Shown here piece after piece: positions 26,646-36,326 of a stretch of 64,000 nt of DNA. The stretch is from Shewanella sp. SR44-3 (lineage in GTDB: Bacteria; Pseudomonadota; Gammaproteobacteria; Enterobacterales; Shewanellaceae). The stretch covers positions 62,001 to 126,000 of the forward strand of contig NZ_JACJDV010000004.1 of assembly GCF_014163735.1 (NCBI RefSeq), in the 5' to 3' direction. A model generated the notes under the pieces. The model searched no databases. It had not been told where the DNA came from and was given only the letters and a program-made list of their open reading frames with translations. Numbering within the stretch: the first letter of the stretch is position 1; every line of letters begins with the position of its first letter. A program made the translations under genes and the position numbers.

Positions 26646-26670
26646 TATAATCCTACCTTGTATATACAAG
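26646..26670 (+). promoter_or_regulatory. hutI promoter -10 and HutC operator
   Basis: TATAAT at 26646-26651 is a consensus -10. Six bases on, CTTGTATATACAAG (26657-26670) is a perfect 14-base palindrome matching the known HutC operator core. It covers the expected transcription start of hutI, so bound repressor would block initiation. Confidence 0.85.
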
Positions 26671-26744
26671 TCAAAACAAGTGGATTACAATTTTTACTTT
26701 TCATCAACGCCTAATCGCTGATATCACTACAAAAAGGTAAGTCT

Positions 26745-27989
26745 ATGTCTTGGGATCAAGTTTGGATTGACGTCAATATCGCCACAATGGATGCCAAGAT
26801 TGGCGAGCCCTATGGTGCTATCACAGCTGCTGCTATTGCAGTCAAAGATGGAAAAATTGCTTGGCTTGGCCCAAGAAGTGAACTGCCTGAATTTGACGTG
26901 CTGGCAACCCCGGTTTACAGGGGCAAAGGCAAATGGATAATGCCTGGACTTATTGATGCCCACACTCATCTAGTCTTTGCAGGCAGCCGCGCCAATGAAT
27001 TTGAACTGCGCCTTAAGGGCGCCAGCTATGAAGACATTGCCCGCGCTGGTGGCGGTATCATATCCACAGTAAAGGCTTGCCGTGAAGCCGATGAAGCAGA
27101 GCTGTTTGAGCTTGGCCGCCAGCGCTTAAATGCCCTAGCTAAAGAAGGCGTCACTACGGTTGAGATAAAATCAGGGTATGGTCTCGATGTTGAAACCGAG
27201 CTCAAGCTGCTGCGGGTTGCCCGTGAGCTTGGCAAGCATCACCATGTGGATGTTAAGACGACTTTTCTAGGTGCCCATGCCATACCGCCAGAGTACAAGG
27301 ATGCCCCCAACAGCACTGCCCGCAGCGATGCCTATGTAGATCTTGTGGTCAATGAAATGTTGCCTGCGGTAGTGGCGGAACACTTAGCCGATGCGGTGGA
27401 TGTTTTCTGTGAGGGCATAGCTTTTAATCTTGAGCAAACCGAACGCGTGCTTAATGCGGCTAAAGCTCACGGACTTGGCATCAAATTACACGCCGAGCAG
27501 CTATCGAACATTGGTGGCAGTGAAATGGCGGCCAGATTAGGCGCCCTGTCGGTGGATCATATCGAGTATTTAGACGAAGTTGGCGTTAAAGCCTTAAGCG
27601 AAAGCGGCACTTGCGCCGTACTGCTGCCGGGCGCGTTTTACTTTCTACGGGAAACTAAGTTGCCGCCGATAGATTTATTGCGCCAATACCAGGTCCCTAT
27701 GGTGGTCGCCAGTGATTACAATCCCGGTTCATCACCCATTTGCTCGAGCCTCTTGATGCTCAATATGGCGTGTACCTTGTTTAGGCTCACCCCAGAAGAA
27801 GCCCTTGCAGGCATGACAGTCAATGCCGCCAAGGCGTTAGGTATAGGTGATAATGTCGGCCATCTTGCCGTTGGCATGCAGGCTGATTTCTGTTTGTGGA
27901 ACATCAGCTCAGCGGCTGAGCTTGCCTACAGCTATGGCGTTGACCGACTCATCGATGTGGTCAAAGCGGGTAAATTAGTGCATCAATAA
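26745..27989 (+). CDS. hutI: Imidazolonepropionase
   Basis: HutI hydrolyses imidazolonepropionate to formiminoglutamate, the third step of histidine breakdown. The 414-residue amidohydrolase has the metal-binding [10 protein letters not shown] motif near residue 70, the substrate loop [11 protein letters not shown], the His of KLHAEQ, and the late Asp in [17 protein letters not shown] stands before the ATG. It is divergent from hutC and transcribed away from hutUH. A hutG or hutF gene is not in the window, so the last step must be encoded elsewhere. Confidence 0.97.
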   Translation: MSWDQVWIDVNIATMDAKIGEPYGAITAAAIAVKDGKIAWLGPRSELPEFDVLATPVYRGKGKWIMPGLIDAHTHLVFAGSRANEFELRLKGASYEDIARAGGGIISTVKACREADEAELFELGRQRLNALAKEGVTTVEIKSGYGLDVETELKLLRVARELGKHHHVDVKTTFLGAHAIPPEYKDAPNSTARSDAYVDLVVNEMLPAVVAEHLADAVDVFCEGIAFNLEQTERVLNAAKAHGLGIKLHAEQLSNIGGSEMAARLGALSVDHIEYLDEVGVKALSESGTCAVLLPGAFYFLRETKLPPIDLLRQYQVPMVVASDYNPGSSPICSSLLMLNMACTLFRLTPEEALAGMTVNAAKALGIGDNVGHLAVGMQADFCLWNISSAAELAYSYGVDRLIDVVKAGKLVHQ

Positions 27990-28024
27990 CGGATACCAAG
28001 CATAAGGCTATGTAGCACAGTGGC

Positions 28025-29191
28025 TTACTCTGTTTGGTACTCGGTTAGCAACTTACCCCAGCGATTCAAATAAAACGGATGCTTGGTCAGACTCATTGCC
28101 AGTGTTAATTCAGCAATCGCATCTGAGGATTGCCCTAATGCAGCCAAAGTCACAGCCAAGCCATGGTGAGCGTGAGCATCTTGCGGATGCTTAGCCACAC
28201 AAAAAGTCCCCACGGCTAAAGCTTGCTTAAGATCTGTTTTTGACTTGGCTAAATTTAATAACGAATCGACCGCCGATACCTCAAAACCATAACGCTGGCT
28301 TAGCCATTGATAATGCTCATAAATAGCCTGTGGCCCTTGCTTACCTAAAGCTGACTCTGGCTCAACCGATTTATGGATATCATCGAAGAACATTTCAATG
28401 GCATAAATGGTTGCTAATGCCGGTTGCGACATGTAATAAGAGCCTTCGAATAATTGACTGCGCCAAATTAAATTCTTAGGCGCCTTGAGCTTAAGTAATT
28501 CAGTGAATTTATCAAAATCGGCAATTTGCTGTTGCTCATAACCACTGTCGGCGCGGGATAAAAATAACATCCTCGGCTGGGTGGTTAATTTGCGAGCAAG
28601 ATCTGGCAAGGCGTTAATCGCGTCAGTCATCAGGGATAGATGGTTATCACTTAAAATCGGGCTGGCGGCAATGTAAGCATTGAATAACTCAGGGCGGTGC
28701 AACAAGGTGAACAAACTGATACTGGCATTGCCAGTAAAACCACTGAGTATTCTAAAACCATTAGTACGATATTTAGCATCCACTGCAGCCAACAAGTCTT
28801 GTCCGATAAAATCAAGCAACGCTTGCCCTTGCTGAGCATTATCGAAGCTTTTTAACTTGCCTAACCCTTCATGACCATCTGGCGCTGTGATTATGATGGT
28901 TTCCAACCAAGGCCAAGCACCGTTGTGGCTCATCCAATCATGAAGCCCTGCTAAATAGGCGTGGCTACGGGGATGAAAATCCACCAAGACTAGGTATTTT
29001 TGATCTTTATTTTCATGGTATTTACTGGGTAAGGTCACTATAAAATCTGCGCTACCTACAAAGCTTTTTGAGTGAACCTTCAACACCTCAGTGTCCCCGT
29101 TAACTTGGGCAAGAGCAGGGTTCACTCCCAATACAATTAAGGTTAACAGTATTGGCAGCGAGTTGAGCAAGCGCTTAAGCATAATTGGCAT
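28025..29191 (-). CDS. Exported esterase-like alpha/beta protein with altered nucleophile site
   Basis: A 388-residue exported protein (signal peptide ending near NPALAQ). Residues about 40-270 follow the putative esterase fold of the IroE/esterase D type: YLVLVDFHPR and IIITAPDG. The nucleophile elbow, where GxSxG is expected, reads SGFTGNAS, with Thr in place of the catalytic Ser. The C-terminal 90 residues look like two TPR-type helical repeats (HAHHGLAVTLAALGQSSDAIAEL). It may thus be a non-catalytic relative. The ATG at 29191 with AAGGA is preferred to the TTG two codons earlier. It follows the deaminase gene by about 30 bases, in the same direction. Confidence 0.72.
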   Translation of the reverse strand: MPIMLKRLLNSLPILLTLIVLGVNPALAQVNGDTEVLKVHSKSFVGSADFIVTLPSKYHENKDQKYLVLVDFHPRSHAYLAGLHDWMSHNGAWPWLETIIITAPDGHEGLGKLKSFDNAQQGQALLDFIGQDLLAAVDAKYRTNGFRILSGFTGNASISLFTLLHRPELFNAYIAASPILSDNHLSLMTDAINALPDLARKLTTQPRMLFLSRADSGYEQQQIADFDKFTELLKLKAPKNLIWRSQLFEGSYYMSQPALATIYAIEMFFDDIHKSVEPESALGKQGPQAIYEHYQWLSQRYGFEVSAVDSLLNLAKSKTDLKQALAVGTFCVAKHPQDAHAHHGLAVTLAALGQSSDAIAELTLAMSLTKHPFYLNRWGKLLTEYQTE

Positions 29192-29221
29192 ATTCAATCC
29201 TTGAACTAAATTTAAGTGAGT

Positions 29222-29665
29222 TTAAGTCAGCTCATCCAGTGGCAACCAAGTCACTTTAACGTCAGCTTGTAAGAACATCTCTTGGCTGATATTAATTTTG
29301 TCGCCCCAGCGGGAGAGGAAATCGGCATTTTGCTCTGGGCAAAATACTCCTGTTATCCCAGTTTGAATGATCTTGGCGGCGCAATTGGGGCATGGAAAGT
29401 GGGTTACCCAAATATCACAGCCATCGAGATCGCGCTTAGCAAACAGGATCGCATTTTCTTCTGCATGCAAGGTTTTAAGTAGTTTCATATCGCGATCATC
29501 GGTTTCTGCACTGTCAGAAATCCCATGGGGGTAACCATTAAAGCCGACAGAAACAATGCGATTATGTTTAGTGATCACAGCGCCCACTTGCGTCGATGGA
29601 TCTTTACTCCAAGAGCCGACAAGTTCAGCCATCTGGAAAAATCGTTTTGCCCATTTAGATATCAT
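29222..29665 (-). CDS. dCMP deaminase family protein
   Basis: A 147-residue zinc-dependent deaminase. The active site is LHAEENAI (His ligand and catalytic Glu) and PCPNCAAKI (two Cys ligands). The N-terminal KDPSTQVGAVI and the GFNGYPHGI loop match dCMP deaminases, which make dUMP for thymidylate synthesis. Some members act on other substrates. AAGGTG precedes the ATG. It is probably the first gene of a two-gene unit with the esterase-like gene. Confidence 0.86.
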   Translation of the reverse strand: MISKWAKRFFQMAELVGSWSKDPSTQVGAVITKHNRIVSVGFNGYPHGISDSAETDDRDMKLLKTLHAEENAILFAKRDLDGCDIWVTHFPCPNCAAKIIQTGITGVFCPEQNADFLSRWGDKINISQEMFLQADVKVTWLPLDELT

Positions 29666-29948
29666 AGAAATACACCTTAAAAATTAACCTTGGAAGACTG
29701 GCTGATCTCACTCATTTTATATCCCACAAGGGCTTGCGCCATCAAGCCAAAAATTGATATTCAAGCTTGATAGCTACTTAATTAATTGTGGTTAAAAAAT
29801 AAATGCTTATGAAAGCCTACCTAGTGTTGCTTAGCTTCACAATAAAAATGTGATTTTACCTAAGTAGCGTAACAATTCGACTAGCCAATCAAGTCAATAA
29901 AGCATAGGATCGAGGGGAGATAAATTTAACATGGAGTAACAAGGCATT

Positions 29949-30629
29949 ATGAGTATTAGAGCCATTGTCGTCGACACTGCCGGCACCACCACCGACCTCA
30001 ACTTTATTCAAGATGTGTTATTTCCTTACTCTCACAGGGTAATGGCAAGCTTTCTCGTCGAACATCAACAGCAAGTATTAGTTGATTGTTGCATTAACGA
30101 TGTTCGAGATATTGCCCTGGAGCCCGAAGCTTCGGTTGAGCGAGTGGCTGAAATTCTCCAGCAATGGATAAATGAAGACAGAAAACTTACGCCACTGAAA
30201 ACCTTGCAAGGATTAATTTGGAAGCAAGGCTATGACAGCTTGGCATTTCAAGGGCAAATCTACCCAGACTTCGTTGAAGCAATAAGCCGTTATCACAGCC
30301 AAGGGCTTGCCATATACAGCTTTTCTTCGGGTTCAGTCGATGCGCAAAAATTACTTTTCAACCATAGTGAGGCTGGCGATTTAACCCCATTATTTAGTGG
30401 CCACTTCGATATGCGCATTGGTAACAAACTGGATAAACAAGCTTATCAAAATATCTATAACACTATCGGGCTACAGCCAAAGCAAATTATGTTTGTATCT
30501 GACTCAGTACAAGAGCTTACAGCAGCTGAAGCGGCGGGCATGATGACGTGCTTAATACAGCGCGCTGAACGGGTAGATAGCGGCATACACAAGCAAATCA
30601 CTAGCTTCCATGAGCTTAAATTTAACTAA
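29949..30629 (+). CDS. mtnC: Acireductone synthase (enolase-phosphatase E1)
   Basis: MtnC, a HAD-family enzyme, enolises and dephosphorylates diketo-methylthiopentyl phosphate in methionine salvage. The 226-residue protein has the nucleophile segment [14 protein letters not shown] at residues 8-20, [14 protein letters not shown] near 115 (motif II), GNKLDKQAY (motif III Lys) and [17 protein letters not shown] (motif IV). Canonical E1 has DxEGTT, here the Glu is Ala; the same substitution occurs in Shewanella homologues as I recall them. An AAGG lies upstream of the ATG. No other mtn genes are beside it. A terminator follows. Confidence 0.9.
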   Translation: MSIRAIVVDTAGTTTDLNFIQDVLFPYSHRVMASFLVEHQQQVLVDCCINDVRDIALEPEASVERVAEILQQWINEDRKLTPLKTLQGLIWKQGYDSLAFQGQIYPDFVEAISRYHSQGLAIYSFSSGSVDAQKLLFNHSEAGDLTPLFSGHFDMRIGNKLDKQAYQNIYNTIGLQPKQIMFVSDSVQELTAAEAAGMMTCLIQRAERVDSGIHKQITSFHELKFN

Positions 30630-30660
30630 TCTCAACTCAGTTAAATCCTAACTTCATCAC

Positions 30661-30688
30661 TAAAACGACCTCTAAGGTCGTTTTTTAT
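30661..30688 (+). terminator. Rho-independent terminator of mtnC
   Basis: AAAACGACC-TCTAA-GGTCGTTTTTT is a strong hairpin with flanking A and T runs, about 30 bases after the mtnC stop. Confidence 0.9.
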
Positions 30689-30789
30689 TTCTAGCGGTTC
30701 CTAAACCTAGACTACAAAGTCCAAGCTATTATTCGTTAACCCTATCTATGCTTTAAGCCAAAACATCTTAAAGAGTAACAACTAAGTAA

Positions 30790-30803
30790 TTGATCTGAAT
30801 CAA
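30790..30803. promoter_or_regulatory. FNR/EtrA-type site
   Basis: TTGATCTGAATCAA matches the FNR consensus TTGATN4ATCAA perfectly. It lies 137 bases before the GGDEF/EAL gene in a 310-base gap that also holds the mtnC terminator. A TATACT-like -10 is seen near 30,867. Oxygen control of the downstream gene is inferred. Confidence 0.65.
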
Positions 30804-30939
30804 TATTGATATCATTCTAATTGATTAGGCTAACCAACTTTAGCATCCAAAATTTTAGGCTATACTGATCGATAGCAGAGTATTATTCAGCTATTTTTAT
30901 GGATATTTTTTAACCTTTGAGCATGGATTTAGCCATTAG

Positions 30940-33681
30940 ATGAAATTAAATTCTGTATTAAGCATAGCCATTTCGCTGACCCTATTAGTGGTTTTAGCGA
31001 CTTTTAGCATTCACACTCAAGCAGTGCCAAATAATGAAATGCTTACCGACATGCCTGTCGTCAATATGCATACCCTCACTAAAAATGAACGGATCTGGTT
31101 AGAGGCGAATCAACCCATCAGGGTGGGAGTTGATGGCTACTTCCCTCCCTATAGTTATCTAAATGACGAGAAAAAAATCATAGGTATAGCTATGGATACC
31201 TTGCACTTAATTGGTGAAAAATTGGATATCGACTTCGTCGTAGATAAACAGGTAAGTTGGCAACAGGTTATCAGTAATTTTAATGCCAAGAAGACAGATA
31301 TGGTTCTCACCATGGTCAAAACGCCTGAGCGAGAAGCTAATTATATTTTCACCACTCCCATAGTGTTTAAGTCTTTGGTTATCATTAATCACAAAGGCAA
31401 TAGAAGCATAGATAACCGTGAGGATATTGCTGGGAAAACAATAGCTTTAGTTAAGAATTATCACTATGTCAGCAAGATTTTGACCGAATTCCCCAGTGTC
31501 ATTCCATTTTATGTCGATACCATGCGAGAGGCGCTCGAAGCGGTGGAGTCTAAACAAGCCGATGCTGCAATTACCTTTTTTGCCGCCGCCAATTTTTTAC
31601 AGCAAAAATATCTGTTTACTGAGTTAGAGTTTGCGGTGTTTTATGAACGAAATAGCGCCAATGATGCCATAGCAATCAGGCATGACATGCCTATGCTAGC
31701 GTCAATAATGCAAAAAGGCTTAAATGCCATTAGCTCCGAAGAAAAGCTCGCTATTAATAATAAATGGCACGCGAGTATCGAGATCCCCACCAATTACCAA
31801 CAGCTGATAGAGTTGTCATTGATTTCAGGTTTTTTAATTCTTTTATTACTTGTGTGGCTATTACAGGAAAAGCGTCATAACAAAGCATTAATCATAGCCC
31901 ACAATGACACCGAAGCCGCTAATCAAGAACTCAATAAGCTTAAAGATAACTTAGAATCATTAATTTTCGACCGTACTACCCAGCTGCAAAACAGTGAAAA
32001 TAAATATCGTGGTCTTGTGGAATCTCTAGAAGATGAGTACGTTTTTTATCAGCATGATTCACAGGGGAATATTCAATATGTCAGCCCATCTGTCAGCCAT
32101 ATTTTAGGTTATGAAGTTGCAGACTTTATTGGTGATTACCGTAAATATCTCACAGAAAATCACTGCAACCTGTTGATACCTGAATTTGTCACCCGCAGTC
32201 TTAAAGGCGAACATATTCCCCCTTTCGAAATAGAGATTTTTGATACTCAAGGTAAGGTTCATAGCTTCGAAGTGCTTGAGCGCCCTATGTACAATGAGCA
32301 AGATGTTTGTATTGGTTGTGAAGGTATTGCCCACGATGTATCTGCGTTAAAACAGCATCAAGCAAAATTACATCAATTGTCTCATTTTGATGACCTCACA
32401 GGTTTAGCAAATCGTTACTTATTCAAGCTGTCATTGGATCAAACCATACTCACAGCCCACGCACTGGGGCAGCCGTTTTCATTACTTTTTCTCGATCTCA
32501 CTCGCTTTAAAATTATCAATGACAATCTTGGCCACAGTGCGGGAGATAAATTATTACAACAAGCTGCTGTCCGCTTGAGTGGATTATTAAACAATAACGA
32601 CATAGTGGCGCGATTTGGTGGTGATAAATTTTGTATTTTGCTGCCAAACAGCAATGCTTTAGAGGCAGAAGCCAAGGCAGTGGAATTAATCCAGGTCATG
32701 GCGCAGCCTTTTGAAGTCTATGAGCAAACCTTCATTTTAGGTTGCCGCATAGGGATTAGCTTATTTCCTATTAATGGTGACGATGGCGAAACCTTGTTGA
32801 AACAAGCCGATGCAGCTCTATATGTTGCTAAAAAACTCCCGGCGGGTTTTGCTTTTTGCAGTGAAGAGCAGGCGAAATACAATCAACGCCGCCTGACACT
32901 CGAGCAAGGATTAAGACTGGCTTTAAGTCACTCCAGCTTAGCTGAAGGCTTTGAGCTATTTCCCGTTTATCAATCCATCAATCAGCTGCCTGAGACTGAG
33001 CTTGCTGGATTTGAAGCCTTAATGCGCTGGCATCATCCAGATCTTGGCCCAATTTCACCCATTGAATTTATTCCCATTGCCGAAGAAACAGGACTTATTT
33101 TTGAATTAAGTCGTTGGATGCTGGCTAAAGTTTGCCATCAGTTAAAAGATTGGCACAAACAAGAATTTGATTTTAAGCGTGTATCAGTGAACCTATCAGC
33201 TCTGGAACTTATCAATGTAAATTTAGCAGAAGAAATAATCAGCCTAATTTATGAAGCTGGCGCCGAGCCTCAATGGCTTAAAATGGAAATAACTGAGACC
33301 GCACTGATGGCGGCTCCTGAGCAATCAATAAAAACCCTCAAGAAACTCGTAAAAGCAGGCATTCAGGTGGCAATAGATGATTTTGGCACTGGTTACTCAT
33401 CTCTTGCTTATTTAAAGTCATTGCCAGCCACGTCATTAAAAATTGATCAATCTTTCATCCGTAACCTTATCAACTCTCCAGAAGATCAGGCCGTAGTGAA
33501 AGCCGTAATTAGTATGTCCCATTCTTTAGGAAAAAAAGTTATTGCAGAAGGCGTGGAAACCCAGCATCAATTAGACTTTCTCACCAGTCACCACTGTAAC
33601 TTGGCACAAGGCTACCTTTTCTCTAGGCCACTAACGGCGGAGGATTGTGTTAAAAAATATGCCGTCTCGCAGCCTATTTAA
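30940..33681 (+). CDS. Periplasmic-sensor PAS-GGDEF-EAL protein (probable c-di-GMP phosphodiesterase)
   Basis: A 913-residue inner-membrane signalling protein. Residues 1-30: signal or anchor. About 55-275: family 3 solute-binding sensor domain (IRVGVDGYFPPYSY). About 285-308: membrane helix. About 350-475: PAS. About 480-640: GGDEF domain with the site GGDKF, so the metal-binding Glu is Lys and cyclase activity is unlikely. About 665-905: EAL domain with FEALMRW, EITETAL, DDFGTGYSSLAYL and EGVET all intact, so it should cut c-di-GMP. The degenerate GGDEF may bind GTP as a regulator. The ligand of the sensor domain is unknown. An FNR-type site lies upstream. Confidence 0.9.
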   Translation: MKLNSVLSIAISLTLLVVLATFSIHTQAVPNNEMLTDMPVVNMHTLTKNERIWLEANQPIRVGVDGYFPPYSYLNDEKKIIGIAMDTLHLIGEKLDIDFVVDKQVSWQQVISNFNAKKTDMVLTMVKTPEREANYIFTTPIVFKSLVIINHKGNRSIDNREDIAGKTIALVKNYHYVSKILTEFPSVIPFYVDTMREALEAVESKQADAAITFFAAANFLQQKYLFTELEFAVFYERNSANDAIAIRHDMPMLASIMQKGLNAISSEEKLAINNKWHASIEIPTNYQQLIELSLISGFLILLLLVWLLQEKRHNKALIIAHNDTEAANQELNKLKDNLESLIFDRTTQLQNSENKYRGLVESLEDEYVFYQHDSQGNIQYVSPSVSHILGYEVADFIGDYRKYLTENHCNLLIPEFVTRSLKGEHIPPFEIEIFDTQGKVHSFEVLERPMYNEQDVCIGCEGIAHDVSALKQHQAKLHQLSHFDDLTGLANRYLFKLSLDQTILTAHALGQPFSLLFLDLTRFKIINDNLGHSAGDKLLQQAAVRLSGLLNNNDIVARFGGDKFCILLPNSNALEAEAKAVELIQVMAQPFEVYEQTFILGCRIGISLFPINGDDGETLLKQADAALYVAKKLPAGFAFCSEEQAKYNQRRLTLEQGLRLALSHSSLAEGFELFPVYQSINQLPETELAGFEALMRWHHPDLGPISPIEFIPIAEETGLIFELSRWMLAKVCHQLKDWHKQEFDFKRVSVNLSALELINVNLAEEIISLIYEAGAEPQWLKMEITETALMAAPEQSIKTLKKLVKAGIQVAIDDFGTGYSSLAYLKSLPATSLKIDQSFIRNLINSPEDQAVVKAVISMSHSLGKKVIAEGVETQHQLDFLTSHHCNLAQGYLFSRPLTAEDCVKKYAVSQPI

Positions 33682-33716
33682 ACCTTGATATTTGTAGTGC
33701 TATAACCCTCAGTAAA

Positions 33717-34823
33717 TCAGTTTTTGGGAAAAGCTGGCGAGATGCACTTTTTCACTTCAAATAGATAACCGTAGGGAGCACTTTCATCTCGGCTCACCTC
33801 TAAGATTTCATAGTCATTAAGCTCTATAACATTGGAGTTGCTCGCTTTTTCACAACGTGAGCGACTATCCGCCTCTAGCCTAAATGCAAATAAGGCGATC
33901 ATTTCTCGAACAGCTTGCTGATATTGCGTTCGAATTTTTGTGTATTGCTGTTGCTCCAGATCTTCATCTTCAGCATCCTTTGCTGACAGCTCATGCGGAT
34001 TAATTTCTAAATCTTCGGCTGACTCATCAATAACAGCATCATCTTGCCCCCCTATTTGCAGCTCAATCGTTGGCACAACTCGGTTCACTGTTTGTTCAGC
34101 TGAGTTAGAGCTATTATCCACTACCAGCGTACTGTCTTCTATGTTTACTAATAAGCCTAAGTGATACAACACAATTGATGCCAAAATGAGTCTTAACAGC
34201 GCGGTAGTTTTCCTAAATTTAGAGTGGTCCGTAAAGCGCATTGCCACAACACCAAATGGCTTTAGCAACACAGAAATAAAAAAGTACAGTGGAATAATAA
34301 ATTGCATCGCCAGTAAGACAATGCCACTCATCACCACAAACCAGGCAGGAAGATACAATAGGATTGCAAAGTTATGGGTGTAGTCAAGATGACTTGCCGA
34401 GACACCCACGACCTCATTGACTACGGCGCCAGAGGTGGCCAAGGCGAAATTGGCAATAATGGCATAGAAGAGTAACAACACGGCTTTTCCCGCTAAGCTA
34501 TGCCAGACACGCTCAAATAAAGGCCAAAATTCTAAGCTCATGGCTATCACGCTAATAAATGCGACCAAGAATAACTTTTCATTAGTCGCACACAGGACAA
34601 TAAACGCCACTAAATAGAGCTTTTGAGCCAAAGATAGTGCAAAAAAAGCCATCTTAACGGCCACTAATTTAGCGACTAAATCGACAAAAAATGCTTTAAA
34701 GCCAATAAATCCTTCAAACACGTTAGTAAACTTTGTTGTTATCACTTTGGATTTAAGCTTAAGTTGCTCAGTCTGGCCTTTGAAATATTGCATTAAACGG
34801 GAATAGCTAACAGATGAAATCAC
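33717..34823 (-). CDS. Polytopic membrane protein, unknown
   Basis: A 368-residue protein. Residues about 55-230 hold five or six membrane segments. Residues 235-300 are acidic and low-complexity (Glu/Asp-rich, likely disordered). The C-terminal 65 residues include two Cys (RCEK, KKCIS) and could be a small folded domain. No family recognised. It is convergent with the GGDEF/EAL gene, 35 bases away, and seems monocistronic. The N-terminal 50 residues are basic and may lie in the cytoplasm. Confidence 0.65.
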   Translation of the reverse strand: MISSVSYSRLMQYFKGQTEQLKLKSKVITTKFTNVFEGFIGFKAFFVDLVAKLVAVKMAFFALSLAQKLYLVAFIVLCATNEKLFLVAFISVIAMSLEFWPLFERVWHSLAGKAVLLLFYAIIANFALATSGAVVNEVVGVSASHLDYTHNFAILLYLPAWFVVMSGIVLLAMQFIIPLYFFISVLLKPFGVVAMRFTDHSKFRKTTALLRLILASIVLYHLGLLVNIEDSTLVVDNSSNSAEQTVNRVVPTIELQIGGQDDAVIDESAEDLEINPHELSAKDAEDEDLEQQQYTKIRTQYQQAVREMIALFAFRLEADSRSRCEKASNSNVIELNDYEILEVSRDESAPYGYLFEVKKCISPAFPKN

Positions 34824-35054
34824 AACATTTTTCCTTTTTTATATCGCAATGCTAGCCTGCTCGACCGTAACACTTAACATCACCAATGTCCTTAACGATC
34901 AATAAAGCCTCATTCAATATTATTCATAGTGATAAACTTTATGAACCGCATCAATAATTCATCATACTATTCAAATCATTAATCTGACTACTGCTTGTTA
35001 TTCCCTATGACCCCTGCTAGGCTGAGTTTTTCAATAAAACGAGCGTTTAAACAT

Positions 35055-35486
35055 ATGGATAAGTTTTTACAGCAACACCCAATAGTGACAGAAATCCCCG
35101 TTGCTTGGGGAGAAATGGATGCATTGCAACACGTTAATAACGTGGTGTACTTTCGTTATTTCGAAACCGCTCGCATCGATTTTTTTAGACAAATCAATTT
35201 ACTCGATGACCTACAAACAACCGGTATTGGCCCTGTGATTAGCGAAAATAATGCTCGCTATAAACGTCCTGTGACTTTCCCTGATACTTTACTTGTGGGT
35301 GTGACCATAAGTGACATTAAAGCCGATCGCTTTATGATGCACTACCAAGCTTTTAGTAAAAGTCAGCAAGCCGTCACTACCTTAGGCTCATCTCAAGTGG
35401 TGATGTTTAACTTTAAAACTGGCCAAAAAGCACAATTAAGCGAAGCATTACAGCAAGCGTTAGCGGCTCACGAATCGCAAAGTTAG
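35055..35486 (+). CDS. Acyl-CoA thioesterase, hotdog fold (4HBT type)
   Basis: A hotdog-fold thioesterase of about 143 residues. The segment VAWGEMDALQHVNNVVYFRYFETARIDFF is the YbgC/FadM-type active-site region, with the Asp (in GEMDALQHVNN) and the following helix. These enzymes hydrolyse acyl-CoA esters. I start at the ATG at 35055 (MDKFLQQHP), where homologues begin; longer frames start at 34995 or 35007. It is followed by a small GNAT gene and a second, convergent thioesterase gene. Confidence 0.8.
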   Translation: MDKFLQQHPIVTEIPVAWGEMDALQHVNNVVYFRYFETARIDFFRQINLLDDLQTTGIGPVISENNARYKRPVTFPDTLLVGVTISDIKADRFMMHYQAFSKSQQAVTTLGSSQVVMFNFKTGQKAQLSEALQQALAAHESQS

Positions 35487-35534
35487 TTATTGGTAAGTTA
35501 GCCGTTAGAAATTGATAGGACAGAAAGGATGCCA

Positions 35535-35789
35535 ATGGAACCACAAGCAGAGGTCAAACACTTAGCCGCTGAGCACAAGTTTGTCATCCTAATCAATGAC
35601 GAACAAGCTCATCTTGAATACCAAATATCAGCAGATACGATTAACTTCAGTAGCACCTTAGTGCCACCAGCGCTGCGAGGTAAAGGTCTGGCAGAACGTT
35701 TAGTACGTCACGGCCTTGCTTGGGCGAAAACCCAAAATCTGCAGATCCATGCAAGTTGCAGCTATGTGCAAAAGTTTTTAAAGACTTAA
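35535..35789 (+). CDS. Small GNAT-fold protein (YjdJ-like)
   Basis: An 84-residue minimal GNAT protein. The acetyl-CoA loop is in PPALRGKGLAERLVRHGLAWAKTQNLQI, followed by ASCSYVQKFL, as in the YjdJ group. Substrate unknown. The ATG at 35535 with AAAGG six bases before is chosen over one two codons upstream. It lies 48 bases after the thioesterase gene, probably in the same transcript. Confidence 0.82.
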   Translation: MEPQAEVKHLAAEHKFVILINDEQAHLEYQISADTINFSSTLVPPALRGKGLAERLVRHGLAWAKTQNLQIHASCSYVQKFLKT

Positions 35790-35801
35790 CTTCCTAGGTC
35801 G

Positions 35802-36209
35802 TTAAACTAGGCCGTTTAATAATCCCAGCAATTGTTTGATGTCTGTAGGGATAGGCTGACTTTTGTCGATAGCGTAATCAAAATGCACTAAAGTGGTTTT
35901 GCCTTCGGCAGTCATTTTATTCTCTTGCCAGCTTTGTTGCGTCACTTCAAAACTACTATTGCCGATACGGCTTATCCAGGTCTTAACGGTGACTGGTTTA
36001 CCGTAATGGGTTGGGGTTGCGAAGGAGACACTAAAGCCTGCCACAATTAAATTCCAAGCATTCAAGTCTAGCTCAGGATTAAAAATAGCAAATACTGGCT
36101 CACGGGCAGCCTCAAACCACACTGGGATTACGGTATTATTGATGTGACCTAGGCCATCGGTTTCGTTAAATCTAGGGCTAATATCTAATGTTAGTAGCGT
36201 CTTACTCAT
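35802..36209 (-). CDS. Acyl-CoA thioesterase, hotdog fold
   Basis: A 135-residue hotdog-fold protein: RFNETDGLGHINNTVIPVWFEAAREPVF carries the conserved Asp and the HINN stretch of FadM/YbgC-type thioesterases. It is distinct in sequence from the thioesterase at 35055-35486, so is not a recent duplicate. It converges on the small GNAT gene, 13 bases apart. A terminator lies between it and the upstream acyl-CoA ligase, so it is likely transcribed alone. Substrate chain length is unknown. Confidence 0.82.
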   Translation of the reverse strand: MSKTLLTLDISPRFNETDGLGHINNTVIPVWFEAAREPVFAIFNPELDLNAWNLIVAGFSVSFATPTHYGKPVTVKTWISRIGNSSFEVTQQSWQENKMTAEGKTTLVHFDYAIDKSQPIPTDIKQLLGLLNGLV

Positions 36210-36260
36210 TTTAATTTCCTTTAGTTCAGGCTCTAATCTTCATAAAGTTATGACAGTTAA

Positions 36261-36292
36261 TAAAAAAGATGACCAAGGTCATCTTTTTTATT
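36261..36292. terminator. Terminator after the acyl-CoA ligase gene
   Basis: AAAAAAGATGACC-AA-GGTCATCTTTTTT is a perfect hairpin with A and T runs, between the ligase stop (36327) and the thioesterase start (36209), both on the minus strand. Confidence 0.9.
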
Positions 36293-36326
36293 TGAAGCCA
36301 TTTTCTATTAACGCTTAACCCGTAAG

